A stretch of DNA of 64,000 nt from Methylocystis hirsuta (GTDB lineage Bacteria > Pseudomonadota > Alphaproteobacteria > Rhizobiales > Beijerinckiaceae). Under the pieces are notes generated by a model. That model ran no database searches and had not been told where the DNA came from. It saw only the letters and a list, made by a program, of their open reading frames with translations. Numbering within the stretch: position 1 is the first letter of the stretch; each line of letters starts with the position of its first letter. The stretch covers positions 310,001 through 374,000 of the forward strand of contig NZ_QWDD01000001.1 in NCBI RefSeq assembly GCF_003722355.1, in the 5' to 3' direction. Shown here piece by piece: positions 56,459 to 64,000 of the stretch. A program made the position numbers and the translations under genes.

Positions 56459-57252
56459 TCGAATAGACCGAGCGCGCCGCCGCTGCGCCAGAGCACATAG
56501 AGCGCGACCGCGAAGATGACCGTCGCAAAGACGGCGCTCAGCGCCCCGCGCATCTTCGACAGGCGTCGCGCCGCTGCGGCGCCGATCAGCCCGCCAAACG
56601 CGCCGCCGAGCACGAGCGTCGCGGCAAGCTCCCAGTCCACGAGGTCCGAAGAGGCGTAGTTGGCCGCCGTTGTCACCGCGAAGGCGGCAACGGCGACGAG
56701 CGACGAACCGATGGCGTTCAAGATCGGCATGTCGGACGCAAACATCAGCCCGGGCACGATCAGGAAGCCGCCGCCGATGCCGAAGAAGCCCGATAGCGCG
56801 CCGGCCGTAGCGCCCGCGCCGACGAGCCGCGGGAAATTCTCCCGGTTGAGCCTGACGCCTGGATAGCCCAGTGCGCCCCGGCGCCGCAGCATCAGATAGG
56901 ATACGACGACCATCAGCAGCGCGAACAGCGCCAGCAGCTTCTCGCCGTCGATGATCTTGCCGAGCGTCGATCCGCCAAATGCGCCAGCAACCCCGAACAC
57001 TGCGAAGACGGAGGCGCAGCGCCATTTGATGGTCCGTGCGCGCGCATGATTGGCGAGACTCATCAGAGCGTTGACGGCGACGGCCGCGGCGCTTGAGCCG
57101 ATCGCGATATGTGGATTGGGCACGCCGACGAGATAGACGAGAAGCGGCACGGCCAGCACCGAGCCGCCGCCGCCGACGAGCGCCAGCGTAAAGCCGACGA
57201 GTCCGCCAGAGATCAGACCAAGCACGGCGTCCAGAGGAAGAGCCGTCAGCAT
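56437..57252 (-). CDS. Sulfite exporter TauE/SafE family protein
   Basis: The 271-residue protein has about eight membrane helices and two family repeats with GLVGFTLALVGGGGSVLAVPLL and GALSGFFGIGGGFLIVPGL. The family exports sulfite, sulfoacetate or other organic anions. It is divergent from the persulfide dioxygenase gene, whose product makes sulfite, so sulfite export fits. The 130-base gap between them is AT-rich with short direct repeats. Confidence 0.93.
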   Translation of the reverse strand: MLTALPLDAVLGLISGGLVGFTLALVGGGGSVLAVPLLVYLVGVPNPHIAIGSSAAAVAVNALMSLANHARARTIKWRCASVFAVFGVAGAFGGSTLGKIIDGEKLLALFALLMVVVSYLMLRRRGALGYPGVRLNRENFPRLVGAGATAGALSGFFGIGGGFLIVPGLMFASDMPILNAIGSSLVAVAAFAVTTAANYASSDLVDWELAATLVLGGAFGGLIGAAAARRLSKMRGALSAVFATVIFAVALYVLWRSGGALGLFDHAAKSA

Positions 57253-57263
57253 GTCGCTCCTTC

Positions 57264-57309
57264 GCGCATATAATATTAGCTATTGCTTATTTAGCTATAG
57301 CGCATATAT
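57264..57309. promoter_or_regulatory. AT-rich control region between TauE and persulfide dioxygenase genes
   Basis: In this divergent gap GCGCATATA occurs at 57264 and 57300, and TTAGCTAT at 57276 and 57291, both as direct repeats. Composition is much richer in AT than the surroundings. It does not show the AATT(T)AT-N11-AT(A)AATT dyad seen near the repressor gene, so binding by that repressor is not supported by sequence alone. Confidence 0.55.
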
Positions 57310-57382
57310 CTGACGACGCAAGCAGGAAAGGCGAAAGCACGAACGAAGAGAAGTGCTTGAGCGCTGCAAGAAGGAGAAATCG

Positions 57383-58270
57383 ATGCCGCAGGCGCCGTCC
57401 GTGAGGGCCTTCTTCGATGAGCCCACCAACACGATCACCTATATCGTCAGCGACCCCGCCACGAAGCGGGCGGCGATCGTCGATCCCGTGCTCGATTATG
57501 ACCCGGCGAGCGGAGTCGCCGAGTCGCATTCCATCGACGCCATCCTCGCCGAGGCGGCGCGGGAAGGATTAACGATCGATTGGGTTCTCGAAACTCATGC
57601 GCACGCCGATCATCTTACCGCCGCCCAGATCGTCAAGGCGGCGACAGGCGCGAAGATCGGCATCGGCGAACACATCGACAAGGTCCAGAAGATCTTCAAG
57701 CCGGTGTTCGGGGCTGAGGACGTAAAGGCCGACGGCGGCTGCTTCGACCACCTCTTCCAGGACGGCGAGCGGTTCAAGATCGGCGAGCTCGAGGGCGAAA
57801 CGATCTACACGCCCGGCCACACGCCGGCCGACGTCGCCTATAAGATCGGCGATGCGGTGTTTGTCGGCGACACCCTGTTCATGCCCGACTATGGGACGGC
57901 GCGCGCGGATTTCCCGGGCGGCGACGCGCATGCGCTTTACCGATCGATCCGCCGCATTCTTTCGCTGCCCCCGCAGACGCGGCTCTTCATGTGTCACGAC
58001 TACAAGCCGCCGGGACGAGAATTCTACGCCTGGGAGACGACGGTCGCCGAGCAGCGCGCCAAGAACGTGCAGATCAAGGACGGCGTGAGCGAGGAAGACT
58101 TCGTGTCCGGACGACACAAGCGCGATCACGAGCTTGCCGCGCCGCGGCTGCTGCTGCCGTCGATTCAGGTGAACATTCGCGCCGGCAAGTTTCCGCCGCC
58201 GCGCGGGGATGGCGCGCGCTTCTTGAGCATTCCGGTGAAGTTCAAAGGCGCCGCGGCGCAAGCCGGCTGA
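57383..58270 (+). CDS. Persulfide dioxygenase (ETHE1/Blh-type, metallo-beta-lactamase fold)
   Basis: The 295-residue protein has the metal motif THAHADH at residues 71-77, then YTPGHTPADV, GDTLFMPDYGTARADFPGGDA and MCHDYKPPG, which mark the ETHE1-type dioxygenases that oxidise glutathione persulfide to sulfite with oxygen. In other alphaproteobacteria the homologue Blh is under BigR control. ATG 57383 follows AAGGAG. It completes the sulfide route formed with sqr and the TauE exporter. Confidence 0.92.
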   Translation: MPQAPSVRAFFDEPTNTITYIVSDPATKRAAIVDPVLDYDPASGVAESHSIDAILAEAAREGLTIDWVLETHAHADHLTAAQIVKAATGAKIGIGEHIDKVQKIFKPVFGAEDVKADGGCFDHLFQDGERFKIGELEGETIYTPGHTPADVAYKIGDAVFVGDTLFMPDYGTARADFPGGDAHALYRSIRRILSLPPQTRLFMCHDYKPPGREFYAWETTVAEQRAKNVQIKDGVSEEDFVSGRHKRDHELAAPRLLLPSIQVNIRAGKFPPPRGDGARFLSIPVKFKGAAAQAG

Positions 58271-58280
58271 AAACTGAACG

Positions 58281-59168
58281 TCAGTTGCGTTCGCGCAGAT
58301 AGCCTTCGAGCATGGTGACGGCCGCGCTACGGTCGGCGTCGCTGGCGGAATTCAGCGCTTCGGCGTGCAAATCGGCGATCCATTGGTCGCGGGTCGCGCC
58401 GCCAGCAGCGTCGCGCGCCAGCGTCAGAAACATGAGTCCGCGCGCGCGTTCCGGTTCGCCGCTCGCCTCGCCGGTGAACATCATCCGACCGAGCATCGCC
58501 TGCGCCTGCGGATGGCCCTTGCGCGCCGCGAGCTCCAGCCAATTCACGCCCTGGCGGACGTTCTTCTTCACGCCGGTCCCTTCGAGATACATTCGCGCCA
58601 GATTGTACTGAGCGTCGGCGTTGCTGAAATACGTCGCCGCATAACGGAACAGATCAAACGCGCGATCGAGATCGGGCTTGATCTTTCCGCTTGGAACGCC
58701 GTCACGCAGATAAACGCCCACGGCGACGAAAGCGCTTGCCGCCATCGAACGCTCGCGCGGATCCGGCTCGTCGTCGGCGTAGTGGTCGACGATTTGCGCG
58801 AAATATTCATAGGCCTTGGCGTCGTCGCGAACGACGCCGTCGCCTTCGGCGTACATCCGGCCAAGCTTCCATTTGGCCAGCGGCTCGCCGCCCTCGGCGG
58901 CGTAGCGCAGCGCGGCGATGGAGGTCGCGGCGTCGCCGGCATGGTAGCTCTCGAGTCCGGCGCGCAGCGCCGCGCGCGGATCCTTGAACATCGGTAGAGG
59001 CTGCGACTCGGCTCTCGCGGCCGTTCGAGGCGCGTCAAGAGCGGGGGCCGGCGCGACAAAAGCCGTCACCAGCATGCCCAGGCTCGTCGCGAACAGGCAG
59101 AGCGGCAAAGCCGCGCGCTTCTTGCGCGTAAAGGCTGAGTTCACGCCCGTATGAACGCTTCCGACCAT
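58281..59168 (-). CDS. Sel1-repeat protein, ExoR-like
   Basis: The 295-residue protein has a signal or anchor stretch (about 20-45) and Sel1/TPR-like repeats such as AKWKLGRMYAEGDGV, AQYNLARMYLEGTGV and AQAMLGRMMFTGE. The order and spacing resemble ExoR, the periplasmic inhibitor of ExoS/ChvI signalling in rhizobia. No ExoS/ChvI genes are in the window. The start is uncertain between ATG 59168 and an earlier GTG at 59189. It faces the persulfide dioxygenase gene across 10 bases. Confidence 0.8.
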   Translation of the reverse strand: MVGSVHTGVNSAFTRKKRAALPLCLFATSLGMLVTAFVAPAPALDAPRTAARAESQPLPMFKDPRAALRAGLESYHAGDAATSIAALRYAAEGGEPLAKWKLGRMYAEGDGVVRDDAKAYEYFAQIVDHYADDEPDPRERSMAASAFVAVGVYLRDGVPSGKIKPDLDRAFDLFRYAATYFSNADAQYNLARMYLEGTGVKKNVRQGVNWLELAARKGHPQAQAMLGRMMFTGEASGEPERARGLMFLTLARDAAGGATRDQWIADLHAEALNSASDADRSAAVTMLEGYLRERN

Positions 59169-59561
59169 AATGTTTCCGACTTTCCTCACCCCAGAAGACG
59201 CCCGACGTCTTTAAGGCCATACGCCAGCCGTCACCGCTGATCAGCGAGAAGGAAAGAAGGAACCTGCGGCCGAAAGCGAAATCTTTCGGCGCCTGTCTCC
59301 GCATCTCGAATGAGCTTGTGACCCGATCACCTTAGCTCAGCTTTTGTGTCTGAAAAGGGGCTGCCGCAGCTCCAATCGTGGGCAAGATGCTAATCCGCCA
59401 TACTGTTGCAATCAGAACACATGACTGTTGCAAAAATGCAGCAGCGCTCGAGGCCGCGCGTCGTCCTGACGCAAGCTCGAATGAGAGGCGCCGATACCCA
59501 GCGGGCCGCGCTTGTGCTTTGATGCGAAGCGAATCGACGGCTCCCGCTTAAGGAAAACCAC
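59169..59561. other. Intergenic region with direct repeats ACTGTTGCAA
   Basis: No gene is supported between these divergent genes. ACTGTTGCAA occurs at 59402-59411 and 59424-59433, 22 bases apart start to start, which is about two helical turns. This may be a regulator site for the cytochrome gene. Confidence 0.45.
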
Positions 59562-59939
59562 ATGCAGCTTCGACGCCTTACGCTCGCAACGGCCCTCGTC
59601 GGCGGAAGCGCCGCTTTCGCAACTTTGGCCCTTGCGGCGGGCGACGCCCAGCGCGGCGCGATCGTCGCGAAGCGATGGTGCGCGTCCTGCCATGTGGTGG
59701 CGCCGGATCAGACCAGCGCCTCGGCCGACGCGCCGTCGTTCTTCGATATCGCGCACAGGCGAACCGACAGGAAGAAGCTGGGCCATTTCCTGATGGATCC
59801 GCATCCGCCGATGCCCGACATGCATCTCTCGCGCAGGGAGATCGACGACATCGTCTCCTATATCCGCAGCCTCGACCCGCGTCCGCAGCCCGCGCCCGAA
59901 CCTGACGGCAAGGACAAGGAGCTTCCCAAGAACGGGTAA
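59562..59939 (+). CDS. Small periplasmic c-type cytochrome
   Basis: The 125-residue protein has a signal peptide ending LALAAG, the heme site CASCH at about residues 40-44 and a methionine-rich ligand region (FLMDPHPPMPDMHLS). The pattern is that of class I monoheme cytochromes with a C-terminal charged tail. Electron partners are unknown. It stands alone before queE. Confidence 0.88.
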   Translation: MQLRRLTLATALVGGSAAFATLALAAGDAQRGAIVAKRWCASCHVVAPDQTSASADAPSFFDIAHRRTDRKKLGHFLMDPHPPMPDMHLSRREIDDIVSYIRSLDPRPQPAPEPDGKDKELPKNG

Positions 59940-59986
59940 GGGGCGGCCTCGCTTTACGCCGCTGTGCCAGCGCGTTAGAGCGGGCA

Positions 59987-60619
59987 ATGGCCTATATCGT
60001 CAAGGAAGCCTTCAAAACGCTGCAGGGCGAGGGCGTCAACGCGGGCCGCGCCGCGGTCTTTTGCCGCTTCGCCGGCTGCAACCTGTGGAGCGGGCGCGAA
60101 GCGGACCGCGCCGCCGCGCAATGCCGGTTCTGCGACACGGATTTCGTCGGCTTCGAGGGCGAGGGCGGGGGAAAGTTCGCCGACGCCACGGCGCTTGCCG
60201 GCCATTTGGCGAGGCTGTGGGGGGAGGGCCGCGCGCAACGCTTCGCGGTGCTGACCGGCGGCGAGCCGATGCTGCAGATCGACGCGGCTTTGGTCGCGGC
60301 GCTGCACGGGCAAGGATTTGAGATCGCCATTGAAACGAACGGCACGCTGCCCGTCGTTCCGGAGATCGACTGGATCTGCGTGTCGCCCAAGGCCGGCGCG
60401 CCGCTGGCCCAGACGCGCGGCGCGGAATTGAAGCTGGTCTTCCCCCAGCAGGGCGTCGACCCCGCCGCCTATGAGCGGCTCGACTTTACGCATTTTCTGC
60501 TGCAGCCCATGGACGGCCCGGATGTTTCGCGCAATACGGATGCCGCGGTCAGCTACTGCCTGGCGCATCCGCGCTGGCGTCTGTCTTTGCAAACTCACAA
60601 GGCGATCGGGGTGAAGTGA
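59987..60619 (+). CDS. queE: 7-carboxy-7-deazaguanine synthase
   Basis: The 210-residue radical-SAM enzyme makes 7-carboxy-7-deazaguanine in the queuosine pathway. Its iron-sulfur cysteines follow the unusual spacing C-x14-C-x2-C (Cys31, Cys46, Cys49; GCNLW and CRFCDTDF), the variant known from the Burkholderia enzyme. GGEPMLQ and ETNGT follow. It overlaps queD by four bases. QueC and QueF are not in the window. Confidence 0.94.
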   Translation: MAYIVKEAFKTLQGEGVNAGRAAVFCRFAGCNLWSGREADRAAAQCRFCDTDFVGFEGEGGGKFADATALAGHLARLWGEGRAQRFAVLTGGEPMLQIDAALVAALHGQGFEIAIETNGTLPVVPEIDWICVSPKAGAPLAQTRGAELKLVFPQQGVDPAAYERLDFTHFLLQPMDGPDVSRNTDAAVSYCLAHPRWRLSLQTHKAIGVK

Positions 60620-60996
60620 CGGTGTCGAGTTTCGAGGTCTTTCGGGAGTTTTATTTCGAGGCGGCGCACGCGCTCTACGATCCCGAGGCTCCAGAGGGCG
60701 GCAAATACCGCAATCTGCACGGCCATTCCTTTCGCGTGCGCGTCACCCTGCGGGGCGAGCCCAGCGTCGAAGAACAATGGGTGATGGACCTCGGCAAGCT
60801 TGGCCGTAGGCTCAACGAGCTGCGCGAACGCCTCGACCACTCGTTTCTCAATGACCTCGAAGGCTTGGGAAAGCCGACGCTCGAAAATCTCTGCGCCTAC
60901 ATCTGGCGCGACCTCGCGCCCGACCTGCCGGCGATCGCCGAAGTCGGCGTCTTTCGCGACAGCTGTTTCGAGGGCTGCGTCTACCGCGGCGACTGA
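60616..60996 (+). CDS. queD: 6-carboxytetrahydropterin synthase homologue QueD
   Basis: The 126-residue protein is the PTPS/QueD type, with zinc histidines at 18 (FEAAH), 35 and 37 (LHGH) and a late ENLCAYIWRDL. In E. coli QueD a cysteine four positions before LHGH-type HGH is catalytic; here that position is Tyr31 (KYRNLHGH). The GTG start overlaps queE. Context and zinc ligands support QueD; the altered residue could mean a variant mechanism. Confidence 0.88.
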   Translation: MTVSSFEVFREFYFEAAHALYDPEAPEGGKYRNLHGHSFRVRVTLRGEPSVEEQWVMDLGKLGRRLNELRERLDHSFLNDLEGLGKPTLENLCAYIWRDLAPDLPAIAEVGVFRDSCFEGCVYRGD

Positions 60997-61170
60997 CGGC
61001 CAATCTCCCGCGCGTTGGCGAGGTTGCGGCCGGTCTGCGGCGCATAGCCGCTATTGCGCAAGAGCGGCCCGGTCTCTACGGTTGAGCGCTCATTTTGTGC
61101 AAAACGCCCACCAGAGCGGCGACGTCAACGGTCCGCAATAAAGAGTGGGGAGCGAGGGAACCCTGAGGAC

Positions 61171-63132
61171 ATGGCGAACAATAAGGTCATTACCGCCGAC
61201 GAGGCGATTGCGCTCATTCGCGACAATGACGTCGTAACCACCACGGGCTTCGTTCAGAGCTGCATTCCCGAGGCCTTGCACGCCGCTTTGGAAAAGCGCT
61301 TCGTCGAGAGCCAGCATCCGCGCGACCTCACGCTGATCATGACCGCCGGCGCCGGCGACTCCAAGGGTCTCGGCACGGGACGCTTCCATCACGAAGGATT
61401 GCTGCGCCGGGTGATCGCCGCCAATTTCGGCCGCATGCCGAAGGTCGCCCAGGCGGCGCAGGAGAACAAGATCTGCGGCTATAATCTCCCGCAGGGCGTC
61501 ATCTCGCAGCTCTACCGCGCCTGCGCCGCAGGCCAGCCGGGCCTCTTCTCCAAAGTCGGCCTCTACACCTATGTCGACCCGCGCTTTGGCGGCGGCAAGG
61601 TGAACGACCGCACCAAGGAGGACATGGTCAAATACCACAACATCATGGGCGAGGAGTGGCTGTTCTATATCGCCACCAAGATCGACGTCGCCTTCATTCG
61701 CGGCACCTCGGCCGATCCTTCCGGCAATATTTCGATGGAGCGCGAGGCGCTCGTGCTCGACAATCTCGCTCAGGCCATGGCCGCCCATAACAGTGGCGGG
61801 CTCGTCATCGCGCAGGTCGAGCGCATCGTCGAACAGGGCTCGATCAAGCCGAAAGACGTGCATATTCCGGGTATTCTCGTCTCGGCCGTGGTCGTCGCCG
61901 ATCCGCCGGAAATGCACCGCATGAACTATGGCGTGATCCACAATCCGGCGCTTTCCGGCGAAATCCGCGTGCCGGTCGAGAAATTCGCCAAAATGCCGCT
62001 CGACGAGCGCAAGGTCATCGCGCGGCGCGCCAGTTTCGAGCTGCCGCCGAACGGCGTGGTTAATCTTGGCGTCGGCGCGCCGGAAGGCATCGCCGCTGTC
62101 GCCAACGAAGAAAAGATGACGCCCTACATCACGCTGACGACGGAAGCCGGAGCCATCGGCGGCGTGCTCGCGGCCGGGTCGAGCTTCGGGGCCGCGACCA
62201 ACGCCGACGCGATCATTCAGCAGAACCAGCAGTTCGACTTCTATGACGGCGGCGGTCTCGACATGACCTGCCTCGGCATGGCCGAGTGCGACCTGCAGGG
62301 CAACGTCAACACGTCGAAATTCGGCGGACGCCTCAACGGCTGCGGCGGCTTCATCAACATCAGCCAGAACGCGCGACTCGTCGTTTACGCCGGCACCTTC
62401 ACCAATGGCGGGCTGCGCGTCGAAATCGCCGACGGCAAGGTGAACATTCTGCAGGAAGGCAGGAACAAGAAGTTCCTCAACGCCGTCGAGCAGATCACCT
62501 TCTCCGGCAAATTCGCGCAAAAGCGCAAGCAGCCGGTCTATTACGTGACCGAGCGCTGCGTGTTCAAACTCGTCGATAAGGGGCTTGAACTGATCGAAGT
62601 CGCGCCGGGGATCGATATCGACAAGGACATCCTGGCGCATATGGATTTCAAGCCCATCATCGAACACGCCGAACTGATGGATAAGCGCATCTTCATCGAC
62701 GAGCCGATGGGGCTGCTCGCCGACCTGATCAATCTCAACATGTCCGACCGCGTCACCTACGACGCCGACCGCAACATCCTGTTCGTCAATCTCGAAGGCT
62801 GGCACGCCCGCACCAAGAAGGACATCGACGATCTGCGCAAGACGCTGATCGAGGCGTCGGACAAGGTCGGCAAGCGCGTCAACTCGGTCGTCAATCACGA
62901 CGGCTGGAAGATCAACGAGGCGCTCTACGACGATTACGCCGAAATGATCGACTATATGAGCCAGCGCTATTATCTGACGACGACCCGCTATGCGACGAGC
63001 GCCTTCGCGCGCCTGAAGATGAAGGAGGCGCTCTCCAAGCGCGGTCTGCAGCCGCATGTCTTCGAGCGGCGCGAGGCGGCGGAGAGCTTCCTCGAGGTCG
63101 TCAGCAAGGAAGAAGAAAAGGCCCCGGCGTAA
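61171..63132 (+). CDS. Acetate/3-ketoacid CoA-transferase (YdiF type)
   Basis: The 653-residue protein has both halves of a class I CoA-transferase in one chain. The N-terminal half starts KVITADEAIALIRDNDVV. The C-terminal half carries the catalytic Glu325 in LTTEAGAIGG, after GVGAPEGIAAVANEE. It moves CoA between short acyl acids. Length is greater than the usual 530 residues because of an extra C-terminal domain of about 120 residues. ATG 61171 follows CTGAGGAC. It is followed by a terminator hairpin. Confidence 0.9.
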   Translation: MANNKVITADEAIALIRDNDVVTTTGFVQSCIPEALHAALEKRFVESQHPRDLTLIMTAGAGDSKGLGTGRFHHEGLLRRVIAANFGRMPKVAQAAQENKICGYNLPQGVISQLYRACAAGQPGLFSKVGLYTYVDPRFGGGKVNDRTKEDMVKYHNIMGEEWLFYIATKIDVAFIRGTSADPSGNISMEREALVLDNLAQAMAAHNSGGLVIAQVERIVEQGSIKPKDVHIPGILVSAVVVADPPEMHRMNYGVIHNPALSGEIRVPVEKFAKMPLDERKVIARRASFELPPNGVVNLGVGAPEGIAAVANEEKMTPYITLTTEAGAIGGVLAAGSSFGAATNADAIIQQNQQFDFYDGGGLDMTCLGMAECDLQGNVNTSKFGGRLNGCGGFINISQNARLVVYAGTFTNGGLRVEIADGKVNILQEGRNKKFLNAVEQITFSGKFAQKRKQPVYYVTERCVFKLVDKGLELIEVAPGIDIDKDILAHMDFKPIIEHAELMDKRIFIDEPMGLLADLINLNMSDRVTYDADRNILFVNLEGWHARTKKDIDDLRKTLIEASDKVGKRVNSVVNHDGWKINEALYDDYAEMIDYMSQRYYLTTTRYATSAFARLKMKEALSKRGLQPHVFERREAAESFLEVVSKEEEKAPA

Positions 63133-63688
63133 CCCGGCCCGGCGGCTATTTCCGAGCCTTGAAAGGCGAGGGGCCGACGTCGCCTTCGGCTTCCGCCCGG
63201 AACCCTGCCCCTTTAGCGGCTGGAAAATAAAACAGGCCCCGTGGCGTAGAGCTCACGGGGCCGTTTGCTTCTCTCGGAAGCTAGTCTGGATTGTCCAGTC
63301 CATGATCGGGCGCCCGATGCTTGGCCTTTGCGTTCGGCCGCCCGGAAGATTGTCGATTTGTCTCAGAGGATGGACGGATCAAGCAGCTGCTCCTGATCGC
63401 CCAGTGACCGGAACCAAACGCCGGTCAATCGGTATGACCCGGTGGCGTCATGCTCCTCTCGCAACACTGTTGCTCGGTTCGGCCCATCAACAGGGGGTTT
63501 CTGAGCCTATCCTGGATCGCGTTCGCATCGAGGTCCCGCCCGAGCGAGTCTGCCGATCATGCTGTCAGATCGACAGGTGCGATGTAACAAAAGATGAACC
63601 TGGTTTGGGATTCGGTCAAGAGCATTCCGTCGTCTAAAAACGGCGACCGTGGTTGCGCCCGGTAAATTTGACGTATATAGATATCTTT
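63133..63688. other. Intergenic region after the CoA-transferase gene
   Basis: Apart from a terminator hairpin at 63235-63262 and an operator-like palindrome at the right end, I see nothing. Open frames here are short and have no convincing ribosome site or family features. Confidence 0.5.
63235..63262 (+). terminator. Terminator of the CoA-transferase gene
   Basis: A 9-base stem GGCCCCGTG / CACGGGGCC encloses a 10-base loop and is followed by GTTTGCTT. Confidence 0.75.
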
Positions 63689-63690
63689 AT
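63674..63690. promoter_or_regulatory. Palindrome overlapping the start of the ArsR-type gene
   Basis: An imperfect palindrome ATATAGATATCTTTAT is centred on AGATATCT and touches the start codon at 63689. A position like this suits autorepression by the ArsR-type protein it precedes. Confidence 0.5.
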
Positions 63691-64000
63691 GTCTAACGCA
63701 GAAATCAGGAAGTCCGTCGCCACATTGGCCCTCGACCCGACGCTTGCGGCGCTGAACGCCGCTGGAGAGGAGACGCGCCTGCGTCTTCTGGCGTTGCTTG
63801 CCCAGTCGGAGCTGACGGTGAGCGAGGTTGTGGCGATCCTGGGCCAGTCTCAGCCGCGCGTCTCGCGCCATCTTAAGCTCCTCGTCGAGGCTGGCCTCGT
63901 CGAGCGCCGCCGCGAAGGGGCGTGGGCCTTTTTCCGTCTGTCGCCGGCCGGCCCGGCGGGCGCCCTCGCGCGCGCCATTGTCGGTTGGCTCGAGGCTGAC
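63689..64000 (+). CDS. ArsR-family regulator, 5' part
   Basis: The first 104 codons are visible; the gene runs past the window edge. They contain a winged-helix domain (ALNAAGEETRLRLLALLAQSELTVSEVVAILGQSQPRVSRHLKLL). The lack of metal-binding cysteines and the alanine-rich linker after it fit the ArsR-methyltransferase fusions that often precede metF in alphaproteobacteria. Whether a methyltransferase domain follows cannot be seen. Confidence 0.8.
   Translation, partial: MSNAEIRKSVATLALDPTLAALNAAGEETRLRLLALLAQSELTVSEVVAILGQSQPRVSRHLKLLVEAGLVERRREGAWAFFRLSPAGPAGALARAIVGWLEAD

Overview
The window reads as one chromosomal stretch of a GC-rich alphaproteobacterium, most likely of the order Hyphomicrobiales (Rhizobiales). 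The reasons are the lptB-rpoN-hpf-ptsN order, a complete PhyR/NepR/EcfG general stress module with an EcfG-type promoter, 5-aminolevulinate synthase (the C4 heme route), an ExoR-like Sel1 protein and Rhizobiales-type palindromic repeats. A methylotroph or methanotroph such as Methylocystis or Methylosinus is a guess from overall gene flavour. No methane or methanol gene is present to prove it. No tRNA, rRNA, CRISPR array or integrase gene was seen.

Bases 1-9100 are core genes: the lptB end, rpoN, hpf, ptsN, a KGG-repeat stress protein, phyR, nepR-ecfG, fumC and an M20 dipeptidase. Bases 9100-22260 are a patchwork centred on cobalamin. A B12 riboswitch precedes btuB and two unknown genes. Then come an orphan histidine kinase, a LysR regulator, a four-gene cassette (DUF938, SDR, DUF1326, DUF2182), a truncated copy of the B12-locus membrane gene, a lower-GC TcmP/Gp37-Gp68 pair, an odd L,D-transpeptidase and the cobalamin adenosyltransferase gene pduO. 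Three degenerate pduO fragments, all in the orientation of the intact gene, punctuate this region and look like scars of repeated insertion or duplication.

Bases 22600-41400 are mainly housekeeping: hemA, a subtilase, UDP-glucose dehydrogenase, malic enzyme, mutS, rsmD, an RluB-type pseudouridine synthase with a very long basic tail, tadA, a patatin, a haloacetate-dehalogenase-like hydrolase missing its expected histidine, and a beta-carbonic anhydrase. Two copies of a long palindromic intergenic repeat lie here.

Bases 41590-58270 form the most interesting region, an apparent sulfide/persulfide response island. On the minus strand run an RND adaptor, RND permease, AhpD-like protein and rhodanese. 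On the plus strand run a BigR/SqrR-type ArsR repressor with the sensing-cysteine pattern, two small DUF2892 membrane proteins, a Crp/Fnr regulator, sulfide:quinone oxidoreductase, a complete cytochrome bd-I oxidase (cydP, cydA, cydB, cydX), a four-domain HMA/SafE/cupredoxin/LysM fusion, a c556-like cytochrome, a TauE exporter and a persulfide dioxygenase. The repressor gene and the RND operon carry matching AT-rich dyads (arms separated by 11 bases) that overlap promoters placed exactly 7 bases before the start codons. This suggests one repressor controls two leaderless transcripts. In the proposed pathway, sulfide goes through SQR to quinol and cytochrome bd, persulfide goes to the dioxygenase, and sulfite or other products leave through TauE or the RND pump.

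Bases 58280-64000 hold the ExoR-like protein, a small cytochrome c, queE-queD, an acetate/ketoacid CoA-transferase and the start of an ArsR-type regulator cut by the window edge.
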